A stretch of 9,644 nucleotides of DNA from Thermoplasmatota archaeon (GCA_030595585.1 JAUVCY010000044.1:1-9644); one strand, 5' to 3'. Shown: positions 1-6,963, counted from the stretch's first letter. The notes: generated by a model from the letters alone, not told the origin. Numbers and translations are program-made.

Positions 1-1
1 G

Positions 2-1093
2 TCCGACGTGGAGATCGGATCCGACATTCTGAGGGGAGATACGGTCACGGTCCGAATTGCCGTGGAGGATAAGGACGATCCGGGGTTCGGCCTCTATCTG
101 GACGGTACGTTAACAGGCCCGGACGGCGAGGCCGTGAGGGATATCACATTCTCGAAAAGAGGCGGTTCCCTGTTTGAGTTCGACATCAGGACCGATATGG
201 ATTGGCCCTTCGGTCGATACTCTCTTGCACTGACCCTGACGGATGACCAGATGGGCACGGACAACGTTGTGATCGAAGATATATTCGCCCTGTACAGCGA
301 GCCTCAGGAGGTGAGCGACGTCTCCGTCTCATTGGAGGATGATGGGTCCGTATTGGTTGAGGTACTGATATTTTCAGGTGCTGGCGGCTCCCTGCCCGAG
401 AGTATTACGGCGGAGCTTACGGACGGCAACGGGACGATAGTTCAGATCGACCTGATATCGGTGGGGGCCCTGCTGTGGTATCAGAGCACCGAGGTGGAGC
501 GTATTCCCTCGGGGATATCGCTGATACTGAAGGACGATCAGGGCCGTATCCTGTACTGGAACGGGTCTGTGGAGCTGAACACGTCCGAACCCATTGTGGA
601 TGATGATCCGCCTGCTGAGGTGGAGGAGGAGAGCTCGTCGACCTCGATGATGATCGCTTTGATACTGATCGCCCTGTTGGTTCTCGCAGTCATTTGCTTC
701 TTTATTCTGTTCATGGTCACATCCCGAAAGAGGGCATCCAGGCCGCCGATCATGATGGCCCCTCCACCCATACCAAAGGGAATGGTAGCTGCAGATGAGG
801 CCCCGACCCTACCGGCTGCTCTGGTCCCTGGAGAAGAGGAGACATCCGTTGAGGAGGGGACGGTCACCGATGGGGCATCTTCCGATGAAGGTGTTCAACC
901 TCCCGAGGCGGAAGAGGCTCCCACGGAGGTGGAGGCCGATCAGATCGATGATATCGGACCACCGGTGGAAGCGTTGGACGAAACGGTTTCCACTCCTGTC
1001 GAGGAACCTCTGGTCCACGAAGATCCAACTGCGTTAAAGGATGTAAAAACGGCCCCTCCTGGTATCGAACCCACCGTGGATCAAGCCCTTTAG
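2..1093 (+). CDS. C-terminal part of a membrane-anchored extracellular (surface) protein, 5' end outside window
   Basis: The reading frame is open to the left edge (Ser-Asp precede the GTG at 8), so this is almost certainly the 3' portion of a longer gene; the GTG is probably an internal Val. Numbering from that codon, residues 1-195 are rich in beta-strand-like alternation and Asp/Gly turns, resembling tandem beta-sandwich (Ig/CARDB-like) domains. There are three N-x-S/T sequons (N141, N185, N191). A short acidic Ser linker leads to one hydrophobic segment at about 214-238, followed by a basic stop-transfer (SRKRASR). The last roughly 115 residues are Pro-rich and strongly acidic. The likely topology is an outside beta-rich ectodomain, a single membrane pass, and a disordered cytoplasmic tail. 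No enzymatic motif is visible. A role as cell-surface or S-layer-associated protein is inferred. The stop lies 51 bases before nog1. Confidence 0.75.
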   Translation, partial: SDVEIGSDILRGDTVTVRIAVEDKDDPGFGLYLDGTLTGPDGEAVRDITFSKRGGSLFEFDIRTDMDWPFGRYSLALTLTDDQMGTDNVVIEDIFALYSEPQEVSDVSVSLEDDGSVLVEVLIFSGAGGSLPESITAELTDGNGTIVQIDLISVGALLWYQSTEVERIPSGISLILKDDQGRILYWNGSVELNTSEPIVDDDPPAEVEEESSSTSMMIALILIALLVLAVICFFILFMVTSRKRASRPPIMMAPPPIPKGMVAADEAPTLPAALVPGEEETSVEEGTVTDGASSDEGVQPPEAEEAPTEVEADQIDDIGPPVEALDETVSTPVEEPLVHEDPTALKDVKTAPPGIEPTVDQAL

Positions 1094-1104
1094 CAGATAC
1101 AGAA

Positions 1105-1113
1105 GGATATAAG
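1105..1113 (+). promoter_or_regulatory. Candidate TATA box for nog1
   Basis: GGATATAAG lies in the short gap between the surface-protein stop and the nog1 ATG at 1145. A start about 25-27 bases downstream of the box would give a leader of roughly 10 bases, typical of archaeal promoters. A purine-rich run (AAGGAGAAG, 1115-1123) follows, but it is too far from the ATG to be a good ribosome binding site. Confidence 0.4.
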
Positions 1114-1144
1114 AAGGAGAAGTGGGTAGCCGATTTGATAGGCT

Positions 1145-2188
1145 ATGTTTAAAGTGCCCACCATCATGACCGCAGATGAGATCCTCGACAAGGCGTTCCG
1201 CAGGGCCAACAAGATCCAGGTGTCCGACCCCAACTACAGGTTCAGGATGCAGAAGCTCAACTCATCCAAGGTCGACTCGGCGACCTCCGTCATCGATGCC
1301 ACCCTGAAGAGATACGTGGAGGCGTTCCCATCTTTCGACAACATCCCCGAGTTCTATCGGGCCCTTATCGACCTGATGTTCTCGGTGGACAAGATCCGCA
1401 AGTCCCTGGGCAGGATCGACGGGGCCAGAAAGGAGATAACCAAGATCGGCTCCAAGTCGGCCCGGCAGATCAACAGGACCGGCAAGACCAACTATATGGC
1501 CTACAAGAGGACCGAGGCATACGGGAGGGTATCGTCTATCGTAAAGGCGCTTGACCCGAGCCTGCGCTATCTGGACGAGGTTCGGAACGGGTTCAAGCAG
1601 CTCCCGGCCATTCCCACCAAGTATCCCACCGCCGTAATAGCGGGATCCCCCAATGTGGGTAAATCCCAGCTAATCGGTGCGATGTCCACCGCCACCCCCA
1701 AGGTGGCATCCTACCCTTTCACCAGCCAGGAGCTGTCCGTCGGCCATTTCATGGACAGCAGGGACAGATACCAGCTCGTGGACACGCCCGGCCTGCTCGA
1801 CAGGCCCTTCGACGAGCGCAACAGTATCGAGAAGCAGGCCGTCCTCGCCCTGACCCTTCTGACCGATCTGTGTATCTATGTGGTCGATCCGACGGGGAAC
1901 TGCGGATTCCCACTCGAGCCGCAGCTGTCCCTCATGGACTCCCTCATCGAGTCCATCCCCGGGATGAGGTTCCTGATGGTGGTAGGGAAATCTGACCTCG
2001 ATATACCAGATCACGTGGACATGTCATTCACGGAAACACTTCAAGAGAAGATGGGAGATCGGTATCTGGGCCTGGTCACGATATCCTCAAAGGATGGGAC
2101 CGGACTGGATGAACTGAGGGCCATCCTGGTGGATTCACTGGAGGCAAGGGAGCCCCGCTTGAAGGAGAAGAAGGATATTATCGAGTGA
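1145..2188 (+). CDS. nog1: Nog1-family GTPase, large ribosomal subunit assembly
   Basis: Cytoplasmic OBG/Nog1-family GTP-binding protein expected to act in maturation of the 50S subunit. The N-terminal ~155 residues match the helical Nog1 N-domain style (TADEILDKAFRRA at 9-21). The G domain follows: G1 GSPNVGKS (167-174), G2 region YPFTSQ (190-195), G3 DTPG (213-216), a G4-position VGKSD (280-284) and G5 ISSKDGTG (313-320). The 347-residue length fits archaeal Nog1, which lacks the long C-terminal extension of eukaryotic NOG1. The ATG at 1145 is preferred over the internal ATG at 1166 because the family's N-terminal motif begins only a few residues after it. One oddity is that the usual Asn of the NKxD guanine-specificity motif is Gly here. 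The stop abuts the stop of the convergent downstream gene. Confidence 0.9.
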   Translation: MFKVPTIMTADEILDKAFRRANKIQVSDPNYRFRMQKLNSSKVDSATSVIDATLKRYVEAFPSFDNIPEFYRALIDLMFSVDKIRKSLGRIDGARKEITKIGSKSARQINRTGKTNYMAYKRTEAYGRVSSIVKALDPSLRYLDEVRNGFKQLPAIPTKYPTAVIAGSPNVGKSQLIGAMSTATPKVASYPFTSQELSVGHFMDSRDRYQLVDTPGLLDRPFDERNSIEKQAVLALTLLTDLCIYVVDPTGNCGFPLEPQLSLMDSLIESIPGMRFLMVVGKSDLDIPDHVDMSFTETLQEKMGDRYLGLVTISSKDGTGLDELRAILVDSLEAREPRLKEKKDIIE

Positions 2189-2842
2189 TCATCTCTCGAT
2201 CAGCTTCTCTATCTCAAGGTGATCCTCCAGATAGTTGATGATCCTGTTGAAGTACTCCTCCTCCATCTCACCGTCGATGTCCAGGTAGATGTCGTGCGAA
2301 AATCGGGTGTGTTTCTTGCGGACCTTTATCTTCGCCTCGAGCCCATCCTCCTCGCCCTTGAACACCGTTCCCGAGGCCTCATCGATGATGGCGTCCGACG
2401 ACGCTATCTCCTTGATGTTCTCCAGGACCTCACGGAGGTCCCACTCCTTCTCCGGATGCTCGTAAACGACCTGGTCCCCGATCTTCAGGGAGGCGAGGTT
2501 CTTAAACTTCGCCTTGGCGAGGGCGCGGAGGCAGAGCTCCATCGTGGAGACGACGTCGAAGTCGGCATCCCTGGGGTCGATCCCGATAACGTCCAGGAAT
2601 GTCTCCACGAAGTTATCGTCGCCCATGTCCTTGGCGTCCAGATCGATGTAGAGCCTCGGGTCCTTCACCCTCTTGACCGTTGAGGGTTTGGGCTTGAAGA
2701 TCTCCCGCTTTGGCTCTGGAGATACCTCGAAGGAGGGGATCAATCCCGGATACTGTCCCTCTAGTCTGGCGCTGTGCTTGCTGGAGGACCCTTTCATGAT
2801 CCTGATATCCCTCTCAACTCCGTATGTTCCACTATCTGACAT
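2189..2842 (-). CDS. Unrecognised acidic protein, 217 aa
   Basis: I do not recognise a family. The first ~60 residues look low-complexity or disordered (Ser, Pro and Lys rich, including KPKPSTVKRVKDPR). The remaining ~155 residues are highly charged with mixed helix/strand character. Segments include RLYIDLDAKDMGDDNFVETF, a helical ELCLRALAKAKFKNLASL, and a C-terminal acidic helix ending in IEKLIER. There are no membrane segments, cysteine clusters or nucleotide-binding motifs. The ATG at 2840-2842 has no clear Shine-Dalgarno sequence upstream, so the message may be leaderless; a second ATG (M16) is possible. The frame has clean codon use and spans the whole interval between nog1 and the divergent promoter region, which supports it as a real gene. 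It converges on nog1 with zero spacing. Confidence 0.8.
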   Translation of the reverse strand: MSDSGTYGVERDIRIMKGSSSKHSARLEGQYPGLIPSFEVSPEPKREIFKPKPSTVKRVKDPRLYIDLDAKDMGDDNFVETFLDVIGIDPRDADFDVVSTMELCLRALAKAKFKNLASLKIGDQVVYEHPEKEWDLREVLENIKEIASSDAIIDEASGTVFKGEEDGLEAKIKVRKKHTRFSHDIYLDIDGEMEEEYFNRIINYLEDHLEIEKLIER

Positions 2843-2924
2843 GGGTGCTAAAAGGGCGTTTTGGTTAATTACCTTGGCGTTCCGGGGCGAAAATATGCGA
2901 TAATATTGCGGAAAGGTCTCCTAG

Positions 2925-2937
2925 AAACAAATAAAAT
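2925..2937 (+). promoter_or_regulatory. Candidate TATA box for the membrane/zinc operon
   Basis: AAACAAATAAAAT is the most A/T-rich TATA-like stretch in the 125-base divergent intergenic region (2843-2967). It lies about 36 bases before the ATG at 2968, predicting a short 5' leader. The same region must also hold the promoter of the leftward gene; the A/T-rich patches at 2866-2871 (TAATTA) and 2890-2906 are candidates, but I cannot choose between them. Confidence 0.4.
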
Positions 2938-2967
2938 GATGAAAGGCGATATTACCGGCGAACTGCC

Positions 2968-3390
2968 ATGGGAGACATAGCCTCGAACGCTCACATATTG
3001 ATGATCGCCGTATTGATACTGGCGGTGATACTCTACGCCCTTTACGTCACGATCTCCATAGTCAAGAGGAGGACCCAGATCCGTGATTCCAACAAGGAGA
3101 TCTCCATCATCAAGATGGACCTGATATCGAAACAGTCCCATCTGCAGAGCCTCATAGAGGACTCGGTGACGTGGACGCCCAGGGACCTCGAGACCTACGA
3201 GTCGGCCATGGAGGACACCAAGCTCCTGAAGGGGAAGCTGGATACCGGCATGGATATCGCCGATGTTAAAACGAAGAGGCTGGAGCTGGGGAATGAGACG
3301 CACCAGCTGTTCGACACCCTCCAGAAGATAAGGAAGTACGAGGACCGGATGTTCGGGGACGGCGTCGCTGACAGGAGGGGGAGGAAGTGA
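2968..3390 (+). CDS. Single-pass membrane protein with cytoplasmic coiled coil (operon gene 1)
   Basis: The family is unrecognised. A very short N-terminus is followed by a hydrophobic segment at residues 9-32, then a basic patch (VKRRTQ, 32-37), giving an N-out/C-in single-pass topology by the positive-inside rule. The rest (about 34-130) is charged and mostly helical with heptad-like hydrophobic spacing, suggesting coiled coil broken near a Pro at 71. The C-terminus is basic (RRGRK). It is the first gene of a tight four-gene operon. Its stop TGA overlaps the GTG start of the next gene (GTGA), so translation is probably coupled. Gene 3 of the operon has the same architecture. A membrane scaffold or tether role is only inferred from shape. 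Confidence 0.8.
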   Translation: MGDIASNAHILMIAVLILAVILYALYVTISIVKRRTQIRDSNKEISIIKMDLISKQSHLQSLIEDSVTWTPRDLETYESAMEDTKLLKGKLDTGMDIADVKTKRLELGNETHQLFDTLQKIRKYEDRMFGDGVADRRGRK

Positions 3391-3761
3391 AGAAGAAGAA
3401 GAGCGTCAAGAAGCCCTCCTCGTCCATGTACATCCCGGAGCGTATCAGGATGGTGATACGCAGTTTCGCCATATCTCACAAGGATGGGTACGACGACAGG
3501 TCGCTGGCGCTCCTGAAGGCCTATCTGCACGACAAGAAGAACTTCGACCTTGACGGTAAAGGATTGAAGGAGGAGATCACCAGGGAGGCCAAGGGTATCA
3601 AGACCGAGGCGGTCCTTCGGGAGATCGATTCCATACTGTTCTCCACGAAGGAGGAGGCCGTGACGATCAAGCTGGGATCGCCCTTCTGCAGGGATTGCGG
3701 GATGTTCAAGAACCACAGGAAGGAGTGCCCTTTCTGCGGTTATCACGAGATGACGGTGTGA
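3387..3761 (+). CDS. Small basic protein with C-terminal zinc ribbon (operon gene 2)
   Basis: The GTG start overlaps the upstream stop by four bases and is preceded by a purine-rich GGAGGGGGAGGAAG that can serve as ribosome binding site. The protein starts with a Lys-rich tail (VKKKKSVKK), has a helical middle (about 15-90), and ends in a four-cysteine cluster: C101-x2-C104-x9-C114-x2-C117, with a CPFCG knuckle typical of zinc ribbons. No membrane segment is seen. The basic N-terminus could bind nucleic acid or acidic lipid, but that is speculative. The CxxC...CPFCG pattern recurs in operon gene 4. The specific family is not recognised. Confidence 0.8.
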   Translation: MKKKKSVKKPSSSMYIPERIRMVIRSFAISHKDGYDDRSLALLKAYLHDKKNFDLDGKGLKEEITREAKGIKTEAVLREIDSILFSTKEEAVTIKLGSPFCRDCGMFKNHRKECPFCGYHEMTV

Positions 3762-3770
3762 GGTGTGGAG

Positions 3771-4226
3771 ATGGTGGGTGATATCATATTCAACTCGGCC
3801 GTGGACGAGGGCGTGGCCGCCGTATCGGACAACCTCATGCTGGTACTGATCGTGCTGGGCATTTCGATCCTGCTGTTGGCGATAATTCGGACCGTGGACG
3901 TGATCGACGGATACAGGCAGAGGGCCAAACTGGACGATCTGGACCAGAGGAGGGAGAAGCTGGTCAACTACGCGAAGGTCCAGAAGAGGCGGGCCCTCAG
4001 GGACGCCATGACCAGCCTCAGGCCGGAGGAGAGAAAACACCTGTACTCCATCTGGGAGGACAACGCCGTGGTCTCCAGGAAGGCGCTGTATAGGCTCAAT
4101 GAGCTGGAGGAGAGGACCCGAAGGGCAGAGAGGGGTGCGGAGAAGAGATGGGCGGAGGGGAAGCTCGGAGAGCTGAAGGAGACCGAGAGGGAGATATTCC
4201 CCGAGGCGTTCGGGAGGGCGAAGTAG
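3771..4226 (+). CDS. Single-pass membrane protein with long charged coiled coil (operon gene 3)
   Basis: The family is unrecognised. The frame is open to a GTG at 3765, but I prefer the ATG at 3771 because GAGGTG at 3760-3765 is a strong Shine-Dalgarno match with 5-base spacing. Numbered from that ATG, a hydrophobic segment spans 22-40 (LMLVLIVLGISILLLAIIR). About 110 residues follow that are dominated by Arg, Lys and Glu and lack helix breakers over long runs (for example RLNELEERTRRAERGAEKR), consistent with an extended cytoplasmic coiled coil. The layout (short outside tail, one membrane pass, basic stop, coiled coil) repeats operon gene 1. The stop TAG is followed immediately by the GTG of gene 4. 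Confidence 0.8.
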   Translation: MVGDIIFNSAVDEGVAAVSDNLMLVLIVLGISILLLAIIRTVDVIDGYRQRAKLDDLDQRREKLVNYAKVQKRRALRDAMTSLRPEERKHLYSIWEDNAVVSRKALYRLNELEERTRRAERGAEKRWAEGKLGELKETEREIFPEAFGRAK

Positions 4227-4544
4227 GTGGCGAGGAGGTCCAACGGGAAGGAGGTCCTGTTCAACAGGGTGAGGTCCTCCATCAAGCCCGTGAGAAAGCA
4301 GGGGGACCTGCCCGAGGAGGACCTTGAGTCCATGGACGGGTTCAAGTGCGATCTCTGCCTCGACGTAATAAAAAGAGCTCAGCTCCTTCAGTGCCCATTC
4401 TGCGGCAGATGGATATGCCGGAAGCAGTGCTACAACGGTGAGGAGATGGTCTGCCTCTCCTGTGCAGGGGTCATCAGGCTGATGAGAGAGTCGATGGTTC
4501 TGGGCTCTCTTGGAGAGGTGGAGGATCCCCCCAAGAAAGAGTAG
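4227..4544 (+). CDS. Small eight-cysteine zinc-finger protein (operon gene 4)
   Basis: The GTG start sits directly after the stop of operon gene 3, so expression is presumably coupled. The basic N-terminal ~40 residues lead into eight cysteines: C41-x2-C44-x11-C56-x2-C59-x4-C64-x3-C68-x7-C76-x2-C79. Four CxC/CxxC-type pairs like this normally bind two zinc ions in a cross-brace or treble-clef fold. The CPFCGRWIC part resembles the knuckle of AN1- and FYVE-type fingers, while the CxxC...CPFCG half also resembles operon gene 2. After the last cysteine a short helix and an acidic/Pro tail end the protein. No enzyme motif is present. Protein-protein or lipid binding is inferred from the fold type only. 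Confidence 0.8.
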   Translation: MARRSNGKEVLFNRVRSSIKPVRKQGDLPEEDLESMDGFKCDLCLDVIKRAQLLQCPFCGRWICRKQCYNGEEMVCLSCAGVIRLMRESMVLGSLGEVEDPPKKE

Positions 4545-4620
4545 ATCGCAGGTTTACGTATAGGGGCGGAAGTATCATTTATTCTATCGATATTCAGACA
4601 GCGATCGGACGAACAATGCC

Positions 4621-4632
4621 AAAACTTATCTA
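4621..4632 (+). promoter_or_regulatory. Weak TATA-like element upstream of the arcS operon
   Basis: The 119-base gap 4545-4663 holds no gene. AAAACTTATCTA is placed about 35-40 bases before the TTG at 4664 and would give a near-leaderless message. An alternative A/T-rich stretch lies at 4575-4583. A small inverted repeat (GATTA at 4638-4642 and TAATC at 4649-4653) falls between box and start and could be a protein site or chance. Confidence 0.25.
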
Positions 4633-4663
4633 CCTTGATTACACTTGATAATCGGGTATTGAT

Positions 4664-5089
4664 TTGACCGTTGTCGTACAGAATCCGCTTGATGTGATAA
4701 TTGCTCTTGACGTTGAGGATGAGATCTCCGGCGAGGCCATGTTCCACCTGGCCGACGCCATGGATGGATACGAGATAGAGAAGGGCCTGGAGAACGAGCT
4801 TGTGGTGGATATCGTCGAGATATCCTCCGCCGGCGTGTTTGCCGTGCACGTGATGCCCCACCAGAAGCTGACCTACGACCAGATAATGGAGTTCGTCAAC
4901 GACATGGTCACAACCGCCCTCAAGAGGGAGGAGATACCGGCGGGATCCTACAAGGTAAAGAAGGTGATGTTCCGCCCTGCGACCATGGGTGCCCCCTCCG
5001 AGACGGTGGAGGGGCTCGATGAGCTCAAGAAGAAGGTGGACACCCTCTGGAACGGCTTCAAAAAGGAGGATATGAAACCATATGTATGA
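4664..5089 (+). CDS. Unrecognised 141-aa protein, translationally coupled to arcS
   Basis: I do not recognise this protein. It is soluble, mixed alpha/beta and acidic. It has a strand-like N-terminus (TVVVQNPLDVIIALDV), a mid-region helix (YDQIMEFVNDMVTTALKREE) and a Lys-rich C-terminal helix ending KKEDMKPYV. It contains no cysteines and no obvious catalytic motif. The start is constrained: an in-frame TAA lies at 4649-4651, and the only usable start before the conserved-looking core is the TTG at 4664, probably near-leaderless. Its TGA overlaps the arcS ATG (ATGA), a strong sign of co-translation and possibly joint function. A role in tRNA modification would be inference from context alone. 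Confidence 0.75.
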   Translation: MTVVVQNPLDVIIALDVEDEISGEAMFHLADAMDGYEIEKGLENELVVDIVEISSAGVFAVHVMPHQKLTYDQIMEFVNDMVTTALKREEIPAGSYKVKKVMFRPATMGAPSETVEGLDELKKKVDTLWNGFKKEDMKPYV

Positions 5090-6963
5090 TCATCTCCTGG
5101 GGGAGCCCCATGACCTCCGATAAGGAAGGGAGATGGGAGTACCGTTTCGAGACGATCGACGGTACTGCAAGGTCCGGATATTTCATCAGGGAGCAGAGCA
5201 GGCTCCGCCTCCCTGTCATCTTGGACCTCAAGAACCGGGGCGGAGAGCAGCCGCTGGCGGTAGGGGGGTCATCGGATCCCTCGTGGGAAGGTGTCGAGGT
5301 CCAGGTGAACAGGTCGCCCGGCGTCGTCGATCCATCCATCTCCGACGCTCTGAGGGATGCCCTCAGGGGGATGCGGATATCGGATATGGGGGGAGCTGTC
5401 GATTTCTGGAAACTGGAGATCGAATGCTCAACCGGGGATGGCCATCTGAAGCTCCCCGTGCTCGATGTCTCGCTGTCGGCCATGTTGGAACAGGATGCCA
5501 GAAGGTTGGCACGACTCATGGGTACCCTGGCGAAAGAGAACCCTGCACACGAGCCCATATATCTTCCCGGCGCCGCTGGAGGGGAGAACATTGAGCTTTT
5601 ACTCCACATGGGCGTTGAGATGTTCGACACCTCCCGGTCCCGGCTGGATGGGTTGGAGGGGATATACTACACTCCAACGGGAACCCTCTCATGGGAGGAT
5701 GATCGCAGGGAGATAACAGGGTCCAACATCTGCACCTGTGATGCCTGCAGGGCCCTGTTCGATGGAGAGGAACGTAACGCAGGCACCCTTCTTGGCGATC
5801 ACAATTCTGCAATGCTCGAAAGAAGGCTTGGCCTCGCCTCCATCCATCTGGCACGGGGCACGCTTAGACAGCACGTATCCGGACTGATCTCCGGGTCCCC
5901 GCGCCACGCCACGATGTTTCGGCTGTTCGAGGAGCTGAACGGAGACCTCCTTTCCGGGAATGCGCCCACGTGGAGAAAGAGGGGGAAGCCCCGCCTTTCC
6001 TACAGGGAGGACCTCAGGTCCGGGGAGTTCACCTGCTGGGAGAGGAGGCTCAGCGAGGATTACGTCCCTCCCCAATGGAAGGATATCCTCCTGCTGCTCC
6101 CATGCTCCGCCAGAAAGCCGTACTCCCTATCGAGAACCCATATGAGGATCGCCGAGAGCCTGGGCGATATCAGGAGGTGGAGGGACCGGGTCCATCGGGT
6201 GGTCATCACCTCGCCGCTGGGAGCGGTGCCCATGGAGTTGGAGGAGCTGTACCCCGCCGCGTATTACGATCTTCCGGTGACCGGAGCGTGGTATCCCGAG
6301 GAGATCGCCAGGACCAGGAGGGTCGTACGATCCCTGGTGGAGAAGGGGTCCTACAGGGAGATCATCTCCTTCCACACCGAGGGCGCGGAGTTCTTCGGCG
6401 ATGAGCTGGATGGGGATACCCTTTACGGCCTCCCTTACACAGATCCCTATTCCATGTCGGGGGATCCCGTTCAGGCGCTGAAGGAGAAGCTGACCTCGAT
6501 CCTCGAGGCCGCCGGAAACGAGGGCGTCCCATCCAACTGCGAACTTTCCGAGCAGCTGAAGCTGATAGAGTTCACGCTGGGTATCGACCTCTCGGGGATG
6601 GGGGGCCTTAGATACTTCAGGTCGCGGAGGGGAAAGGAGGTACGAAAGGGTAAGGCGCACTTCATCGATCTAAGGCTAGGGGGGCCGGTCCCCACCTCCA
6701 GTACGGCCGAGATGATATGGGGGGTCCTTAACGGTGAGGGGAGGGGAAAGATGGTCCTGATAGACGAGTTCGTTCCCAGGGGAACGATATTCAACCAGGG
6801 GATCATAAAGGCCGAGGGGGGGGTCCACCCGGGCGACATCGTGTTCATATCGTCCGAGGGAGGCTACAAGGGTATGGGGCGGGCGCTGGTACCTCAGGCG
6901 GTAATGAACACAGGGCTCAAGGGGCCTTCGGTGAAGATCATATCACACGTGAAGGATCATTGA
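5086..6963 (+). CDS. arcS: Archaeosine synthase ArcS (TgtA2-type)
   Basis: ArcS acts after TgtA has placed preQ0 at G15 of archaeal tRNA. In well-studied systems it attaches lysine to preQ0, which the radical-SAM partner RaSEA then converts to archaeosine. The sequence shows a degenerate TGT-like N-terminal region (about 18-270), including the CxCxxC zinc site C216/C218/C221 with H239 in a HN pair as probable fourth ligand. The ArcS signature P339-C340-x3-K344-P345-Y346-x2-S349-x2-H352 follows, and a C-terminal PUA RNA-binding domain spans about 552-622 (MVLIDEFVPRGTIFNQGI...). The 625-residue length is normal and the frame is intact. The ATG at 5086 overlaps the upstream stop; a GGAGG at 5066-5070 lies rather far upstream, so the in-frame ATG at 5110 remains possible. 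The 3' end overlaps the convergent Toprim gene by 7 bases. Confidence 0.92.
   Translation: MIISWGSPMTSDKEGRWEYRFETIDGTARSGYFIREQSRLRLPVILDLKNRGGEQPLAVGGSSDPSWEGVEVQVNRSPGVVDPSISDALRDALRGMRISDMGGAVDFWKLEIECSTGDGHLKLPVLDVSLSAMLEQDARRLARLMGTLAKENPAHEPIYLPGAAGGENIELLLHMGVEMFDTSRSRLDGLEGIYYTPTGTLSWEDDRREITGSNICTCDACRALFDGEERNAGTLLGDHNSAMLERRLGLASIHLARGTLRQHVSGLISGSPRHATMFRLFEELNGDLLSGNAPTWRKRGKPRLSYREDLRSGEFTCWERRLSEDYVPPQWKDILLLLPCSARKPYSLSRTHMRIAESLGDIRRWRDRVHRVVITSPLGAVPMELEELYPAAYYDLPVTGAWYPEEIARTRRVVRSLVEKGSYREIISFHTEGAEFFGDELDGDTLYGLPYTDPYSMSGDPVQALKEKLTSILEAAGNEGVPSNCELSEQLKLIEFTLGIDLSGMGGLRYFRSRRGKEVRKGKAHFIDLRLGGPVPTSSTAEMIWGVLNGEGRGKMVLIDEFVPRGTIFNQGIIKAEGGVHPGDIVFISSEGGYKGMGRALVPQAVMNTGLKGPSVKIISHVKDH

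Noticed and set aside
3195..4040. 281-codon open frame on the minus strand across the membrane/zinc operon
   Set aside because: It is antisense to three well-supported genes, its translation is rich in His, Gln, Leu and Pro with no domain pattern, and such frames arise readily opposite codon-biased G+C-rich genes.
5466..5468. Possible early alternative gene starts within arcS suggesting a split or frameshifted gene
   Set aside because: The TGT-like region, zinc site, PC-x3-KPY signature and PUA domain are all in one continuous frame, so the gene is intact.
5058..5630. 190-codon minus-strand frame opposite the arcS 5' end
   Set aside because: Its low-complexity Ser/Pro-rich translation is opposite a confirmed coding region and has no independent promoter or ribosome binding site that I can see.
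6127..6660. 177-codon minus-strand frame inside arcS
   Set aside because: It lies wholly opposite arcS, which has clear motifs along its length; the translation shows no recognisable domain.
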